A DNA stretch of 64,000 nt from Marisimplicoccus sp038147335 (GCA_038147335.1 JAYQTK010000006.1:124001-188000); one strand, 5' to 3'. Shown: positions 45,084 through 54,901, counted from the stretch's first letter. Translations and numbers: made by a program. The notes: generated by a model from the sequence alone, not told the origin.

Positions 45084-47081
45084 TTATGAAATAAGATCTA
45101 TTAAATTAACTTCATTAATAATAGATACCCCAAGTTCATTAGCAGTACTTAATTTTGATGGTCCAATATTGTTACCTGCAACTAGATAATTAGTTTTCTT
45201 GCTAACAGATGAACTAATTTTTCCACCATTTAATTCTATTATATTCTTAATCTCATCCCTACTATGAGATTCAAAGACACCCGAGATAACAAATATTTTA
45301 CCATTCAATTTTGCTGAATGAATGTCATAATCTTTTTGATAGAAATTCAGACCAAAAGATTTAAGCTTATTTATTATTTGGATATTATTAATGTCACTAA
45401 AAAAATCAACTATACTCTTAGCTGTTTTATCTCCAATTTCATCAATAGATGATAAAGATTCAATATCCATATGAGCTAATTTATCTATTGAATCAACATG
45501 TTTAATTATTTTTTTTGATGCAGACTCACCCACATATCTAATACCTAAACCGAATAAAACTTTTTGGAATGAATTTAATTTTGATTCTTCAATCCCTTTT
45601 TTAAGATTCTCTGCTGATTTTTTTCCATAGCCTTCAATTTTAGAAATTTCATCATAATTAAGATTATATATATCGGCTATATCTCTTAAAAATCCTAAAT
45701 CATAAAAAAGTCTTATTGTTTCATCTCCTAGCCCATCAATATTCATTGCTTTTCTAGATACAAAATGTTGAATTCTACCAATAGCTTGAGGTCTACAATC
45801 TATATAATTTGTACAAAAATAATTAGCTTCAGATTCTAGTTTTTCTAGCTTGCTATTACACTCAGGACAAATTTCTGGAAAGATTATTTCATCCTCTGAA
45901 CTACCCCTTCTTTCCTCATCAATTCCCGTAATTTTAGGAATTATCTCTCCACCTTTTTCAACAAACACAAAATCGTTAACCCTTAATTTTAATTTAAGCA
46001 TTTGATCATAACTATGAAGAGAGGCTCTCTTAACAGTTGAGCCAGAGATTAAAACGGGTTCCAGATTAGCAACTGGTGTAACAGCACCAGTCCTCCCCAC
46101 ATTAAAGGAAATTGATTTTAATCTAGTAGCAAGGTTCTCAGCTTTATACTTATAGGATATTGCCCATCTTGGGAATTTTGAAGTGAATCCCAGTTGGTTC
46201 TGATAATCTATCTTATTTATTTTAACAACAACTCCATCAATCTCAAATGGTAAAGTGTTTCTATTTATTTCCCAATATTTAATATATTCTTTTACTCCTT
46301 GAATACTATTTACTACTCTTTCATAATTCGGCACATTAAATCCCATTTCTCTAGCGATATTTAACAATTCAGAGTGATCTTCAATAGCTATATCATCAGA
46401 AACAATAGAGTATAAAAAACATTCCAAAGGTCTTCTTGCAACTTCATTGGAATCGAGCATTTTAATACTTCCAGATGCGGTATTTCGAGGATTCATGAAT
46501 GGTTGTTCACCATTATCTTTTCTTTTTTTATTAAGCTGATTAAAAGAGTCTAAGGGAATAATTATTTCACCTCTAATCTCAAATTTATTTTTCTTGAAAC
46601 TTTCTTTTAATTTGATAGGTATTGAAGATATTGTCTTTAAATTTTTTGTGATATTATCTCCATTTGATCCATCACCTCTTGTCAATCCTCTTACAAGTTT
46701 ACCTTCATCATACAATAAATTAACAGACGCACCATCATATTTAAGCTCACAACAAAATTCAAAGTCTGTTATACCAATGTTTTTAACCACCCTATCATAC
46801 CATGCTTCAAGTTCCTCTGAAGAATAAGTATTATCAAGTGAATACATTGGATAAATATGAGATTCTGAATCAAACTTTTCAGATAGCCCACCACCAACTC
46901 TATTTGTTGGAGAATTTTCGTCTTTAAATTGTGGATAATCATTTTCAAGTCTTACTAGTTCTGCTAAAAGTTTGTCATATTCAATATCAGATATAATATT
47001 TTTATCGAGATCATAATAGTAATAATTATGTTGGTTAATTAAATCTCTTAATTCCTGTATTTTTTGTTTAATATTATCCAT
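45084..47081 (-). CDS. ligA: NAD-dependent DNA ligase
   Basis: LigA seals nicks at replication forks using NAD. The 665 residues contain the N-terminal Ia domain, the adenylated lysine in CELKYDGASVNL (about 114), OB fold, the four-cysteine zinc finger (CPECNSK ... FCTNYIDC, about residues 403-426), helix-hairpin-helix repeats and a C-terminal BRCT domain (LNGKIFVISGVFESHSRDEI). Its start abuts the prmC stop exactly; 33 bp separate its stop from the presumed bamD start region. Confidence 0.96.
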   Translation of the reverse strand: MDNIKQKIQELRDLINQHNYYYYDLDKNIISDIEYDKLLAELVRLENDYPQFKDENSPTNRVGGGLSEKFDSESHIYPMYSLDNTYSSEELEAWYDRVVKNIGITDFEFCCELKYDGASVNLLYDEGKLVRGLTRGDGSNGDNITKNLKTISSIPIKLKESFKKNKFEIRGEIIIPLDSFNQLNKKRKDNGEQPFMNPRNTASGSIKMLDSNEVARRPLECFLYSIVSDDIAIEDHSELLNIAREMGFNVPNYERVVNSIQGVKEYIKYWEINRNTLPFEIDGVVVKINKIDYQNQLGFTSKFPRWAISYKYKAENLATRLKSISFNVGRTGAVTPVANLEPVLISGSTVKRASLHSYDQMLKLKLRVNDFVFVEKGGEIIPKITGIDEERRGSSEDEIIFPEICPECNSKLEKLESEANYFCTNYIDCRPQAIGRIQHFVSRKAMNIDGLGDETIRLFYDLGFLRDIADIYNLNYDEISKIEGYGKKSAENLKKGIEESKLNSFQKVLFGLGIRYVGESASKKIIKHVDSIDKLAHMDIESLSSIDEIGDKTAKSIVDFFSDINNIQIINKLKSFGLNFYQKDYDIHSAKLNGKIFVISGVFESHSRDEIKNIIELNGGKISSSVSKKTNYLVAGNNIGPSKLSTANELGVSIINEVNLIDLIS

Positions 47082-47915
47082 TTAAAATGATAACTTAGCA
47101 AGTCTTTTTTTTCCTCTAAAATCCACTCTAAAGTTAACATCATTTGGCTTAAATTCAGTTAATAAACTATTAAATTCTTTAATAAAATCAGGATTTATTT
47201 CAAGGTATATCTGACCTCCTTTATTTAAGTTTTTATTTGCAAAAACAAGTATTTGTTTATAGAAATGAAGTGGATTATCTTCTGGAGCAAACAGTGCAAT
47301 ATGAGGTTCAAAATTTACATTCTCATCTATTTCATCTTTCTTTGAGTAATCAAGATAAGGAGGGTTTGATATAATAATATCAAAGAATTCATCGTTAGTA
47401 AATTTAGTGTTCATATCATACTCTATTATTTTTACATTTGACTCAAGGATATCCTTATTTATATTACATACACGGAGAGCTTCTTTTGATATATCTGCTA
47501 ATGTTACATCAAGACTTATTGTTTTAGAAATTGATATTCCAATACATCCTGATCCAGCTCCCAAATCAATTAATTTTTTTCTATCATTTGTATTATTATC
47601 GTCAATTACCCATTGGACTAATTCTTCTGTTTCTGGTCTTGGTATTAAGACATTTTCATCTACATAAAAATCATAACCAAAAAAACTTTTCTTATTTATT
47701 ATGTAATCTAAAGGATAATTTCTAAGAATATTTTTAAGACTTGATCTTAAAAGCATCTCATTTTCTGGTTTTACAATAAAATTTGGATCTAGGGCTATTT
47801 TTAAAGGATCAATATTACATAGCTCTTTAAGTAATATTTTGAAAATATAATCAGATTCTTTATTTGTTTTTTCTAATTCAGATCTATAAAAATCTCTAAA
47901 TTCAATTATATTCAT
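47082..47915 (-). CDS. prmC: Release factor glutamine N5-methyltransferase
   Basis: PrmC methylates the GGQ glutamine of peptide-chain release factors. The 277-residue protein has an N-terminal helical domain, the segment DENVLIPRPETEELVQWV, the SAM-binding LIDLGAGSGCIGISIS and the catalytic IISNPPYLDYSKKDE. It overlaps the upstream GNAT gene by 4 nt and ends exactly where ligA starts. Confidence 0.94.
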   Translation of the reverse strand: MNIIEFRDFYRSELEKTNKESDYIFKILLKELCNIDPLKIALDPNFIVKPENEMLLRSSLKNILRNYPLDYIINKKSFFGYDFYVDENVLIPRPETEELVQWVIDDNNTNDRKKLIDLGAGSGCIGISISKTISLDVTLADISKEALRVCNINKDILESNVKIIEYDMNTKFTNDEFFDIIISNPPYLDYSKKDEIDENVNFEPHIALFAPEDNPLHFYKQILVFANKNLNKGGQIYLEINPDFIKEFNSLLTEFKPNDVNFRVDFRGKKRLAKLSF

Positions 47916-48391
47916 TTTAAATCTTTAAGCATCCATACAGGACAGGCAGTATGTCCTGTATTACCCAATGGTTTGTCAATATATTCAAATCCTTTTTTTA
48001 AATATAATTTTTGAGCACTAATCATGTTAGGCATTGTTTCAATATAACATTTAGTAAAATTTGATTTTATTGCAAATGCTAAACACTTATCAATCATTTT
48101 ATTTCCAAGACCTTTTCCACGGATAGACTTATGAAAATACATTTTTTGAAGCTCACATATATCACTAGTGCTTTCTTTAAGCTCAGATATTCCAGCTCCA
48201 CCTAGGATTTTATTTTCATGCTCAATTATATAATATATAGATCTTGAATTTTGATAAGCTTCAAACATTTTGTCAAGCTCTGGATCTTCATATGCAGAAC
48301 CTTTTTTTGGTATTTCCATTTCAACAAGAACTTCCCTGAGAATTCTTGAAAGACTTTTGTTATCACTCTCATTAATAGATCTTATTAACAT
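47912..48391 (-). CDS. GNAT-family N-acetyltransferase
   Basis: This 159-residue protein has the GNAT fold. The acetyl-CoA pyrophosphate loop is visible as KSIRGKGLGNKMIDKCL, preceded by strand 4 DICELQKMYFHK and followed by the TMPNMISAQKLYLKKGFEYI segment. The substrate cannot be told. It heads a three-gene run with prmC and ligA and is divergent from ribD across 47 bp. Confidence 0.85.
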   Translation of the reverse strand: MLIRSINESDNKSLSRILREVLVEMEIPKKGSAYEDPELDKMFEAYQNSRSIYYIIEHENKILGGAGISELKESTSDICELQKMYFHKSIRGKGLGNKMIDKCLAFAIKSNFTKCYIETMPNMISAQKLYLKKGFEYIDKPLGNTGHTACPVWMLKDLK

Positions 48392-48438
48392 AATGATCTT
48401 TTTGATTTAAATTTACAATTCTAATTTTTAAATAAATT

Positions 48439-49473
48439 ATGGACATACACATTAAATACATGAAGAGATGTATTGAATTAGCATCTGAAGTAATTGGAAA
48501 CACATATCCAAATCCTATGGTAGGCTGTGTAATTGTTCATAATAATAAGATAATTGGTGAAGGCTCAACTCAAGAGCACGGATTTAATCATGCTGAAGTT
48601 GAAGCAATCAATAGTGTAGTTAATAAAGACTTACTTAAAGAGTCAACATTATATGTTAGTCTTGAGCCTTGTAATCATCATGGAAAAACTCCACCTTGTA
48701 CAAAGCTAATTCTTGAGAAAGGAATTAAGAATGTTATAATAGGATCAAAAGATCCAAACAGAAATGTTTTGGGCGGTGGAATCAATACTCTTATTTCAAA
48801 TGGATGTAATGTAGAACATGGAATTATGAAAGAAGAGTGTGATGCCCTTAATAAAAGATTTTTCACATTTCAAAATGAAAAGAGACCATACATTATATTA
48901 AAATGGGCAGAATCTAAAGATGGATATATAAGCCCAAAGAAATCTGATCGAATTAAAGGAGAAATATTTTGGATTTCAAATGAAGAATCTAAAAAAATGT
49001 CTCACAATTTTAGAAGTCAAGAACATTCAATCCTAGTAGGAGTTCAAACAGTTATTGATGATAACCCAGAATTAACCACCAGGTTAGTTAATGGAAATAA
49101 TCCTACAAGGATAGTTCTTGATCCAAATAATAGAATCCCACCAAATTCAAAAGTATTGTCAAATGAGTCAGAAACAATTATTTTTTCATCAACAAAAAAC
49201 TTAGAATTAGATGCAGATAATGAGGTTATTAAAAAGTTTGATCTTGATTCGATTCTAGAAACATTATTTAAACGAGGTATTCAGTCAATGATTGTAGAAG
49301 GAGGAGCATATACTATTCAAAAGTTTATAGATTCTGACAAGTGGGATTGTATTAGGGTATTTAAGTCTGAAAAAAATCTTTATGACGGAGTAGTTGCTCC
49401 AAAATATGAAATTGATAAATTAGAATATAGGTTGATTGGAGACAACAAGTTTTATGAAATTTTCAAAAATTAA
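48439..49473 (+). CDS. ribD: Riboflavin biosynthesis deaminase/reductase RibD
   Basis: RibD performs the deamination and reduction steps early in riboflavin synthesis. The 344 residues contain the deaminase domain (about 1-145) with zinc motifs HAEVEAINSV and SLEPCNHHGKTPPC, then the reductase domain with the NADPH-binding ILVGVQTVIDDNPELTTR and VEGGAYTIQKF. The length is normal. The stop shares TTAA with the convergent thioesterase gene. No other rib genes are nearby and no FMN riboswitch was seen upstream. Confidence 0.94.
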   Translation: MDIHIKYMKRCIELASEVIGNTYPNPMVGCVIVHNNKIIGEGSTQEHGFNHAEVEAINSVVNKDLLKESTLYVSLEPCNHHGKTPPCTKLILEKGIKNVIIGSKDPNRNVLGGGINTLISNGCNVEHGIMKEECDALNKRFFTFQNEKRPYIILKWAESKDGYISPKKSDRIKGEIFWISNEESKKMSHNFRSQEHSILVGVQTVIDDNPELTTRLVNGNNPTRIVLDPNNRIPPNSKVLSNESETIIFSSTKNLELDADNEVIKKFDLDSILETLFKRGIQSMIVEGGAYTIQKFIDSDKWDCIRVFKSEKNLYDGVVAPKYEIDKLEYRLIGDNKFYEIFKN

Positions 49474-49862
49474 AATAATTCACTAATTATTTTTGGACAC
49501 CTCTGCGGTTTCATTGATTTTGAATTTAAAAATGCTAAAGTTGTCGAACCTTCAGTTGTAAGCTCATTATTTTGATTAAAAATCTGATACTTAAATTCAA
49601 TAGTTGATGTTGGCTTTTTCTCACAAATTACATTTACATATAATGAGTCACCAAAAAAAAGAGATTTAATAAATTTTATTTCACATTTAACAACAGGAAG
49701 TATTATATCACTTTCTTCAATTTTTTGGTAAGGCATTTTTAGCTTTTCAAGCCACTCAATTCTAGCTAATTCAAAAAATTTTAAATAATTACTATGATGG
49801 ACAATCCCCATTTGATCAGTTTCACTATATCTAACTTTTATTATGTCCGTTTTATATTTCAT
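49470..49862 (-). CDS. Acyl-CoA thioesterase, 4-hydroxybenzoyl-CoA thioesterase family
   Basis: This 130-residue hotdog-fold protein opens with VRYSETDQMGIVHHSNYLKF, where the aspartate is the family's catalytic residue, followed by FELARIEWLEKL. It fits the YbgC/FcbC-like thioesterases; the acyl-CoA substrate is unknown. It is divergent from dnaA across 185 bp. Confidence 0.88.
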   Translation of the reverse strand: MKYKTDIIKVRYSETDQMGIVHHSNYLKFFELARIEWLEKLKMPYQKIEESDIILPVVKCEIKFIKSLFFGDSLYVNVICEKKPTSTIEFKYQIFNQNNELTTEGSTTLAFLNSKSMKPQRCPKIISELF

Positions 49863-50047
49863 TTTTTTTGTTATATGAAGGAATTGATTGTTTTTCCTAC
49901 AAATTTATGCTACATGATTTTAAATAAAAAAAAATTAATAATCAATAGGTAAACTAATTTTTTTTTCACTTTTTTTAATTAATATTTGTCAAGAACAATA
50001 AACAATAATTCATAAATATATTCAATTAACCTTTAGCCAAGAAAAAA

Positions 50048-51475
50048 ATGAGTCAATCACCCTCATCTGTATGGAATAACTGTCTAACTTTTATTAAGGA
50101 TAATATTCAACCTCAAGCATACAAAACTTGGTTCGAGCCAATAATTCCTGTTAAACTATCTGAAGATGTTTTAAGCATTCAAGTTCCAAGTAAATTTTTC
50201 TATGAGTGGCTTGAAGAACATTATGTAAAAATTCTGAGAATTGCTCTTACAAAAGAATTAGGCTCTAAAGCAAGACTTGTTTATGTAATTAAAATGGAAA
50301 ATACTTACGGCAATAAGATGCCATTCACTGAAAGTATTCCAAGTTCCTCAAGTAATGGTATTAAAGCACAATCAATCGAATCTCCATTTAGCACTTTTGC
50401 AAGTGAATTAAAAAATCCTTTTGTAATTCCTGGGATAAGAAACCTTCAAATAGAATCTCAATTAAATCCTAATTACACATTTGAAAATTTCCTTGAAGGT
50501 GATTCTAATAGATTAGCAAGGTCAGCTGGAATTGCTGTTTCCAACAAACCCGGCGGAACATCTTTTAATCCATTACTAATATATGGTGGTGTTGGACTTG
50601 GCAAGACTCATCTTGCTCATGCAATTGGTGTAGATATTAAACAGAAATATCCAGATAAAACAGTTTTATATATTTCAGCAGAGAAGTTTACACAACAATA
50701 TGTTGATTCAGTTAAAAAAAATACGAGAAATGATTTTATACATTTTTATCAGTTAATTGATATTTTGATTGTTGATGATGTTCAATTTCTATCAGGAAAA
50801 TCTGGTACACAGGATGTCTTCTTCCACATATTTAATCACCTTCATCAAAATGGCAAACAAGTAATTTTGACTTCTGACAAGGCTCCTATTGATATGCAAG
50901 ATATTGAGCAAAGACTTTTATCAAGATTTAAATGGGGCTTATCTGCAGAGCTTCAAAATCCTAACTTTGAAACTAGAGTCTCAATACTTAAGAATAAGCT
51001 ATATAGAGATGGAGTTGAAATACAAGATGAAGTAATAGAGTTTGTTGCAAAGAATATTAACTCTAATGTTAGAGAACTAGAAGGAGCTATTATATCACTA
51101 ATCGCTCAATCTTCATTTAATAAAGCAGAGATAACCGTTGATCTAGCTAAAGAGGTTATAAATAAATTTGTTAAGAATAATAGAAGAGAAGTGTCTATTG
51201 ACTATATACAAAAAGTTGTCTCAGATTATTTCCAAATGGATATTCAAACTCTTCAATCAAAAACTAGAAAAAGACATATTGTGCAGGCTAGACAGATTGC
51301 AATGTATTTTGCTAAAAAGTTCACTAAAGCATCCCTTGCTAGTATAGGCTCACAAATTGGAAGAAGAGACCACGCAACCGTCCTTCATGCATGCAAGACA
51401 GTTGATAATCTTAGCTTTACAGATAAGCAATTTAGAAAATACGTTGAAGATCTCAATCAGAAACTGTCCAACTAG
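50048..51475 (+). CDS. dnaA: Chromosomal replication initiator protein DnaA
   Basis: DnaA opens the origin by binding DnaA boxes and forming an ATP filament. The 475 residues have domain I (about 1-85, starting WNNCLTFIKDNIQPQAYKTW), a variable linker, the AAA+ domain with Walker A YGGVGLGKTHLAHAIG (about 180) and IDILIVDDVQFLSGK, and the C-terminal DNA-binding helix-turn-helix with GRRDHATVLHACKTV. The 185 bp upstream is very AT-rich, with T-tracts, but shows no TTATCCACA-type boxes, so the origin is probably elsewhere or uses divergent sites. It ends 3 bp from the convergent mltG gene. Confidence 0.96.
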   Translation: MSQSPSSVWNNCLTFIKDNIQPQAYKTWFEPIIPVKLSEDVLSIQVPSKFFYEWLEEHYVKILRIALTKELGSKARLVYVIKMENTYGNKMPFTESIPSSSSNGIKAQSIESPFSTFASELKNPFVIPGIRNLQIESQLNPNYTFENFLEGDSNRLARSAGIAVSNKPGGTSFNPLLIYGGVGLGKTHLAHAIGVDIKQKYPDKTVLYISAEKFTQQYVDSVKKNTRNDFIHFYQLIDILIVDDVQFLSGKSGTQDVFFHIFNHLHQNGKQVILTSDKAPIDMQDIEQRLLSRFKWGLSAELQNPNFETRVSILKNKLYRDGVEIQDEVIEFVAKNINSNVRELEGAIISLIAQSSFNKAEITVDLAKEVINKFVKNNRREVSIDYIQKVVSDYFQMDIQTLQSKTRKRHIVQARQIAMYFAKKFTKASLASIGSQIGRRDHATVLHACKTVDNLSFTDKQFRKYVEDLNQKLSN

Positions 51476-51478
51476 CTT

Positions 51479-52507
51479 TTACCTATAAATTCCCCTGCTG
51501 TTTATCCAGCGAATATAAGCCCTTCTATTCCTGTTGTGTTCAGACAAGTTGCTTGCAAAAAGATGATACCCTCTGTTGCTTGGATCAGCAACCATAAATA
51601 AATAATTATTTTTTTCATAGTTCAGAACAGCATCAATAGCTGATATATCAGGCATAGTAATTGGACCTGGTGGAAGACCAGAAACTCTATAAGTATTAAA
51701 TTCTGATTCTAACTTAAGATCACGATAAAGAACCCTCCTAATAATTGTATCAAAATTTTTATAATAGTCTTTGATTGTATAAATCACAGTTGGATCAGCT
51801 TGTAACCTCATGTTTTTTTTAAGCCTATTAATATATAAACCTGCAACTCTTGGACGCTCATCGTTTCTTCTACTTTCAATTTGGACTATTGATGCAAGTG
51901 AAATGACTTCTAATTTAGTAAGTCCAAGTTTTTTAGCTTTTTCAGATCTATCTTTATTCCAGAATTTATTATACTCAGCTAACATTCTATCTCTAAAATC
52001 TTCAGGAGTAGAGTTCCAATAAATATTATAAGAGTTTGGAATAAAAATTGAAAGAACATTTTGTTCATTTAGATTATTGTCTTCAAGAAATTTTTTATCT
52101 CTAAATGCTGATAATAAAGATGTGCTATCCTCATATATTTGTTTTGAAACTCTTCCTGCTAAATTCTCAACTCTTTCTTGATTGTTAAATGTAACATTAA
52201 TAGGAGTATTATTAAATTTCAAGGAATTAACAATATCATTGTTTCCAATGTCCTTAGCTATTTTAAATCTTCCTGTTTTTTTATTCTGAAGATATTCAAG
52301 TCTTTCTGCAACTTTATAAAAAGTTTTTTCAGATTTGATATATTTTGATATTGAATCCTTAAAAGCTAAACTATCATCCTCCATCACATATAGAAATATA
52401 CTTTCGTCTTCGAATGATGTGTTAGGCTTATAATATTTATTATAGTAATCAATAACAAATATTAAAGACAAGATTGATATCGGTATTAAAATTTTTAAAT
52501 ACTTCAT
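51479..52507 (-). CDS. mltG: Endolytic transglycosylase MltG
   Basis: MltG cuts nascent peptidoglycan strands and is thought to set glycan chain length. The 342-residue protein has one N-terminal transmembrane anchor (KILIPISILSLIFVIDYY) and the YceG-like domain. The catalytic glutamate lies in LASIVQIESRRNDERPRVAG, followed by YINRLKKNMRLQADPTVIY and YRVSGLPPGPI. It overlaps the upstream GNAT gene by 4 nt. Confidence 0.94.
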   Translation of the reverse strand: MKYLKILIPISILSLIFVIDYYNKYYKPNTSFEDESIFLYVMEDDSLAFKDSISKYIKSEKTFYKVAERLEYLQNKKTGRFKIAKDIGNNDIVNSLKFNNTPINVTFNNQERVENLAGRVSKQIYEDSTSLLSAFRDKKFLEDNNLNEQNVLSIFIPNSYNIYWNSTPEDFRDRMLAEYNKFWNKDRSEKAKKLGLTKLEVISLASIVQIESRRNDERPRVAGLYINRLKKNMRLQADPTVIYTIKDYYKNFDTIIRRVLYRDLKLESEFNTYRVSGLPPGPITMPDISAIDAVLNYEKNNYLFMVADPSNRGYHLFASNLSEHNRNRRAYIRWINSRGIYR

Positions 52508-53007
52508 TTATTTAAAATTTTTTGGAACAAAAGCTCATCATTAAATTTATTATTGTAAAATACCCAGTCTTTTTTTAAACCAACCTCATTGTAGCCATTT
52601 TTTTTAAATAATGAAATGCTCTCAACGTTATTTGAAGAAATATTTGCATATAATTGGTGCATTGGCACATGGTTTGAAACATGTTCTTCAATTAATTTTA
52701 AAGACATAGAACCTATACCTTTAGATCTAAACTTCTCAAATATAATAATTCCAACTCCAGCCCGTCTGCTAATGTGGTCATAATCGAAAAGATCTATGAA
52801 GCCATAAGAATTAGATTCATCAAAAATCACAAGTCTAACCTGTTTGTGCTCAATAATATCAAGATGAGAATTTTCAATAAATTTTTTTAAAGTATGTTTT
52901 GAAAAGGGTGAAGAAGTATTTGAGTAAACCCACAAGGATTTATCATTTTCTGTATCATACATCATTTCAAGATCAGAAGGTTCTAGAGCTCTAAGTCTAA
53001 TTTTCAT
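52504..53007 (-). CDS. RimJ/RimL-type GNAT acetyltransferase
   Basis: This 167-residue protein opens with IRLRALEPSDLEMMYDTEND, the pattern of the RimJ/RimL or SpeG-like branch of GNAT enzymes, and has an acetyl-CoA-binding FEKFRSKGIGSMSLKLIEEH and LYANISSNNVESISLFKKNGY. The acceptor is unknown; ribosomal-protein or polyamine acetylation are possibilities from the family only. It precedes mltG with a 4-nt overlap and is divergent from the HtrA-like gene. Confidence 0.85.
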   Translation of the reverse strand: MKIRLRALEPSDLEMMYDTENDKSLWVYSNTSSPFSKHTLKKFIENSHLDIIEHKQVRLVIFDESNSYGFIDLFDYDHISRRAGVGIIIFEKFRSKGIGSMSLKLIEEHVSNHVPMHQLYANISSNNVESISLFKKNGYNEVGLKKDWVFYNNKFNDELLFQKILNK

Positions 53008-53041
53008 CTTGTTCTAGTTAAACTATAGTTAAAATATAATT

Positions 53042-53055
53042 ATTAAAATTTTAAT
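53042..53055. repeat. 14-bp perfect palindrome in the GNAT-HtrA divergent spacer
   Basis: ATTAAAATTTTAAT is perfectly symmetric and lies between the divergent acetyltransferase and protease genes, 25 bp before the protease ATG. In sequence this AT-rich such palindromes can arise by chance, so a regulator site is only possible. Confidence 0.3.
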
Positions 53056-53080
53056 ATGTTATTTTTAAAGAAAAAATAAA

Positions 53081-54217
53081 ATGAAATTGTATCCCAAAAT
53101 CATAGTTATATCTTTAGTATCTTCTATTTTAGTTTTTACTTTAATTAACAGAATTGAAAACAAATTTGATGCTAAATTAACTTCAGAACTAGTTGATAAC
53201 GAATTTTCTAGCATATCAATTCCTGCTAACTTTAATCAAAACAAATACACTAATTCTTCGTTACCAGATTTAACTTTTGCTGCAAACAAATCAATTGATG
53301 CAGTCGTTCATGTCAAAAATACAAGCATTGTGAAGGACAGCGATTCATGGGCTTTACAATTTTTTTATGGTGATGATTCAAGAAAAAAAGTTGGAACTGG
53401 ATCTGGTGTAATAATTTCACCAGACGGATACATTATTACAAATTATCATGTTATTGAAAATTCTACAGAAGTTATTGTTACAACAAATGATAATAGAGAG
53501 TATCAAGCAGAGATAATTGGTTTTGATGAAGTCAATGATATTGCTGTTCTAAAAATAGATTCAGATTCTAATCTAGATTATATTTTCTTTGGCGATTCAG
53601 ATTCAACCCTAATTGGAGAATGGGTTTTAGCAGTTGGAAATCCATATAACCTAAATTCTACTGTAACTGCCGGTATTATAAGTTCAAAGTCTAGAGACTT
53701 GAATGAATTTGACCAAAAGAATCAGTCATTTATTCAAACAGATGCTGCGGTTAACTTTGGAAATAGTGGAGGTGCCCTTGTAAATATTCAAGGAGAATTA
53801 ATTGGAATAAACACTCTTATTCAATCAATGACCGGTGGATATGTTGGATATTCATTTGCGGTCCCAAGCAATACAGTAAGAAAGATATTTGAAGATATTT
53901 TAGAGTACGGTGATGTGCAAAAGGGTCTACTTGGTGTTAGAGGGGTTGCTTTAAGATCTTCTTATTCTAAACAACTTAATTTAGAAGAAACAGAAGGATT
54001 CTATATTGATGTTATTGAGCCTGGATTTGGAGCTGATAACGCTGGACTTCAAAAAGGTGATATTATTAAATCGATAGATGATGTCAAGATTAATAGGTTT
54101 TCTGATTTATCAGGCTATTTGTCATCTAAAAGACCTGGAGATAAAGTTAAAGTCAGGTATATTAGAGATAAAGAGCTTATTACTGCTTCTGTAACTCTTA
54201 AGAAAAGTTCTAACTAA
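53081..54217 (+). CDS. HtrA/Deg-family periplasmic serine protease
   Basis: This is a trypsin-like envelope protease for damaged proteins. It has 378 residues: an N-terminal signal/anchor (IIVISLVSSILVFTLI), a protease domain with catalytic triad H123 (NYHVIENS), D153 (NDIAVLKID) and S229 (FGNSGGALVN), and a single C-terminal PDZ domain (about 280-375, with GFGADNAGLQKGDIIKSI). One PDZ domain makes it DegS/HtrA-like rather than two-PDZ DegP. Its stop overlaps the trmD ATG by one base. Confidence 0.93.
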   Translation: MKLYPKIIVISLVSSILVFTLINRIENKFDAKLTSELVDNEFSSISIPANFNQNKYTNSSLPDLTFAANKSIDAVVHVKNTSIVKDSDSWALQFFYGDDSRKKVGTGSGVIISPDGYIITNYHVIENSTEVIVTTNDNREYQAEIIGFDEVNDIAVLKIDSDSNLDYIFFGDSDSTLIGEWVLAVGNPYNLNSTVTAGIISSKSRDLNEFDQKNQSFIQTDAAVNFGNSGGALVNIQGELIGINTLIQSMTGGYVGYSFAVPSNTVRKIFEDILEYGDVQKGLLGVRGVALRSSYSKQLNLEETEGFYIDVIEPGFGADNAGLQKGDIIKSIDDVKINRFSDLSGYLSSKRPGDKVKVRYIRDKELITASVTLKKSSN

Positions 54218-54894
54218 TGAGAATAGATGTACTTACCCTATTCCCTGATGTATTTGATAATTTAAACTCCTTCTCCATTATTAAAAAAGCTATTGACTCT
54301 AAGAAAGTAGAAGTTAATACTCATAACTTAAGAGATTATGCTGACAACTCAAGAAAAGTTGATGATTATCCATATGGTGGTTTCCCAGGAATGGTTATAA
54401 AAATTGAACCAATAGATAACTGCATAGAGTATTTAAAGAAAAAAAACAATTATGATGAAATAATTTATTTGACTCCAGATGGAGGGTTATTAGATCAAAA
54501 AGAATCAAATTATCTATCAACTCTAAAAAATATTATTGTTATCTGTGGACATTATAAAGGGATTGATCATAGGGTTAGAGAATATATTGTGACCAAAGAA
54601 ATATCCATTGGAAATTATGTTGTTTCAGGAGGCGAACTACCTGCTGCAGTTCTTTGTGACTCTATAATCAGACTTTTACCCGGCATTATTGGTGATGAAT
54701 CCTCAGCACTTTCAGATACTTTTCAAGATAATTTATTAGCAGCACCTATATATACTAGACCTGAAGTTTACAAAGGTTTTGAAGTACCTAAAGTTCTTTT
54801 ATCAGGAAATCAAAGTGAAATACAAAAATGGAATGATGAGAAATCTTTGGAAAGAACAAAATTACTTAGGCCAAATCTTTTTGATAATGAATAA
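54217..54894 (+). CDS. trmD: tRNA (guanine37-N1) methyltransferase
   Basis: TrmD methylates G37 next to the anticodon to stop +1 frameshifting. It is a SPOUT-family protein of 225 residues, normal length. Motifs include MRIDVLTLFPDVF, the DYPYGGFPGMVIKIEP substrate loop, ICGHYKGIDHRVREYI and the trefoil-knot SIGNYVVSGGELPA. It lies just upstream of rplS, as in most bacteria; rimM is not beside it. Confidence 0.95.
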   Translation: MRIDVLTLFPDVFDNLNSFSIIKKAIDSKKVEVNTHNLRDYADNSRKVDDYPYGGFPGMVIKIEPIDNCIEYLKKKNNYDEIIYLTPDGGLLDQKESNYLSTLKNIIVICGHYKGIDHRVREYIVTKEISIGNYVVSGGELPAAVLCDSIIRLLPGIIGDESSALSDTFQDNLLAAPIYTRPEVYKGFEVPKVLLSGNQSEIQKWNDEKSLERTKLLRPNLFDNE

Positions 54895-54901
54895 AAAGGT
54901 T

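Noticed and set aside
48392..48438. FMN riboswitch upstream of ribD
   Set aside because: Only 47 bp separate ribD from the divergent acetyltransferase gene, too little for the riboswitch, and no conserved core is visible.
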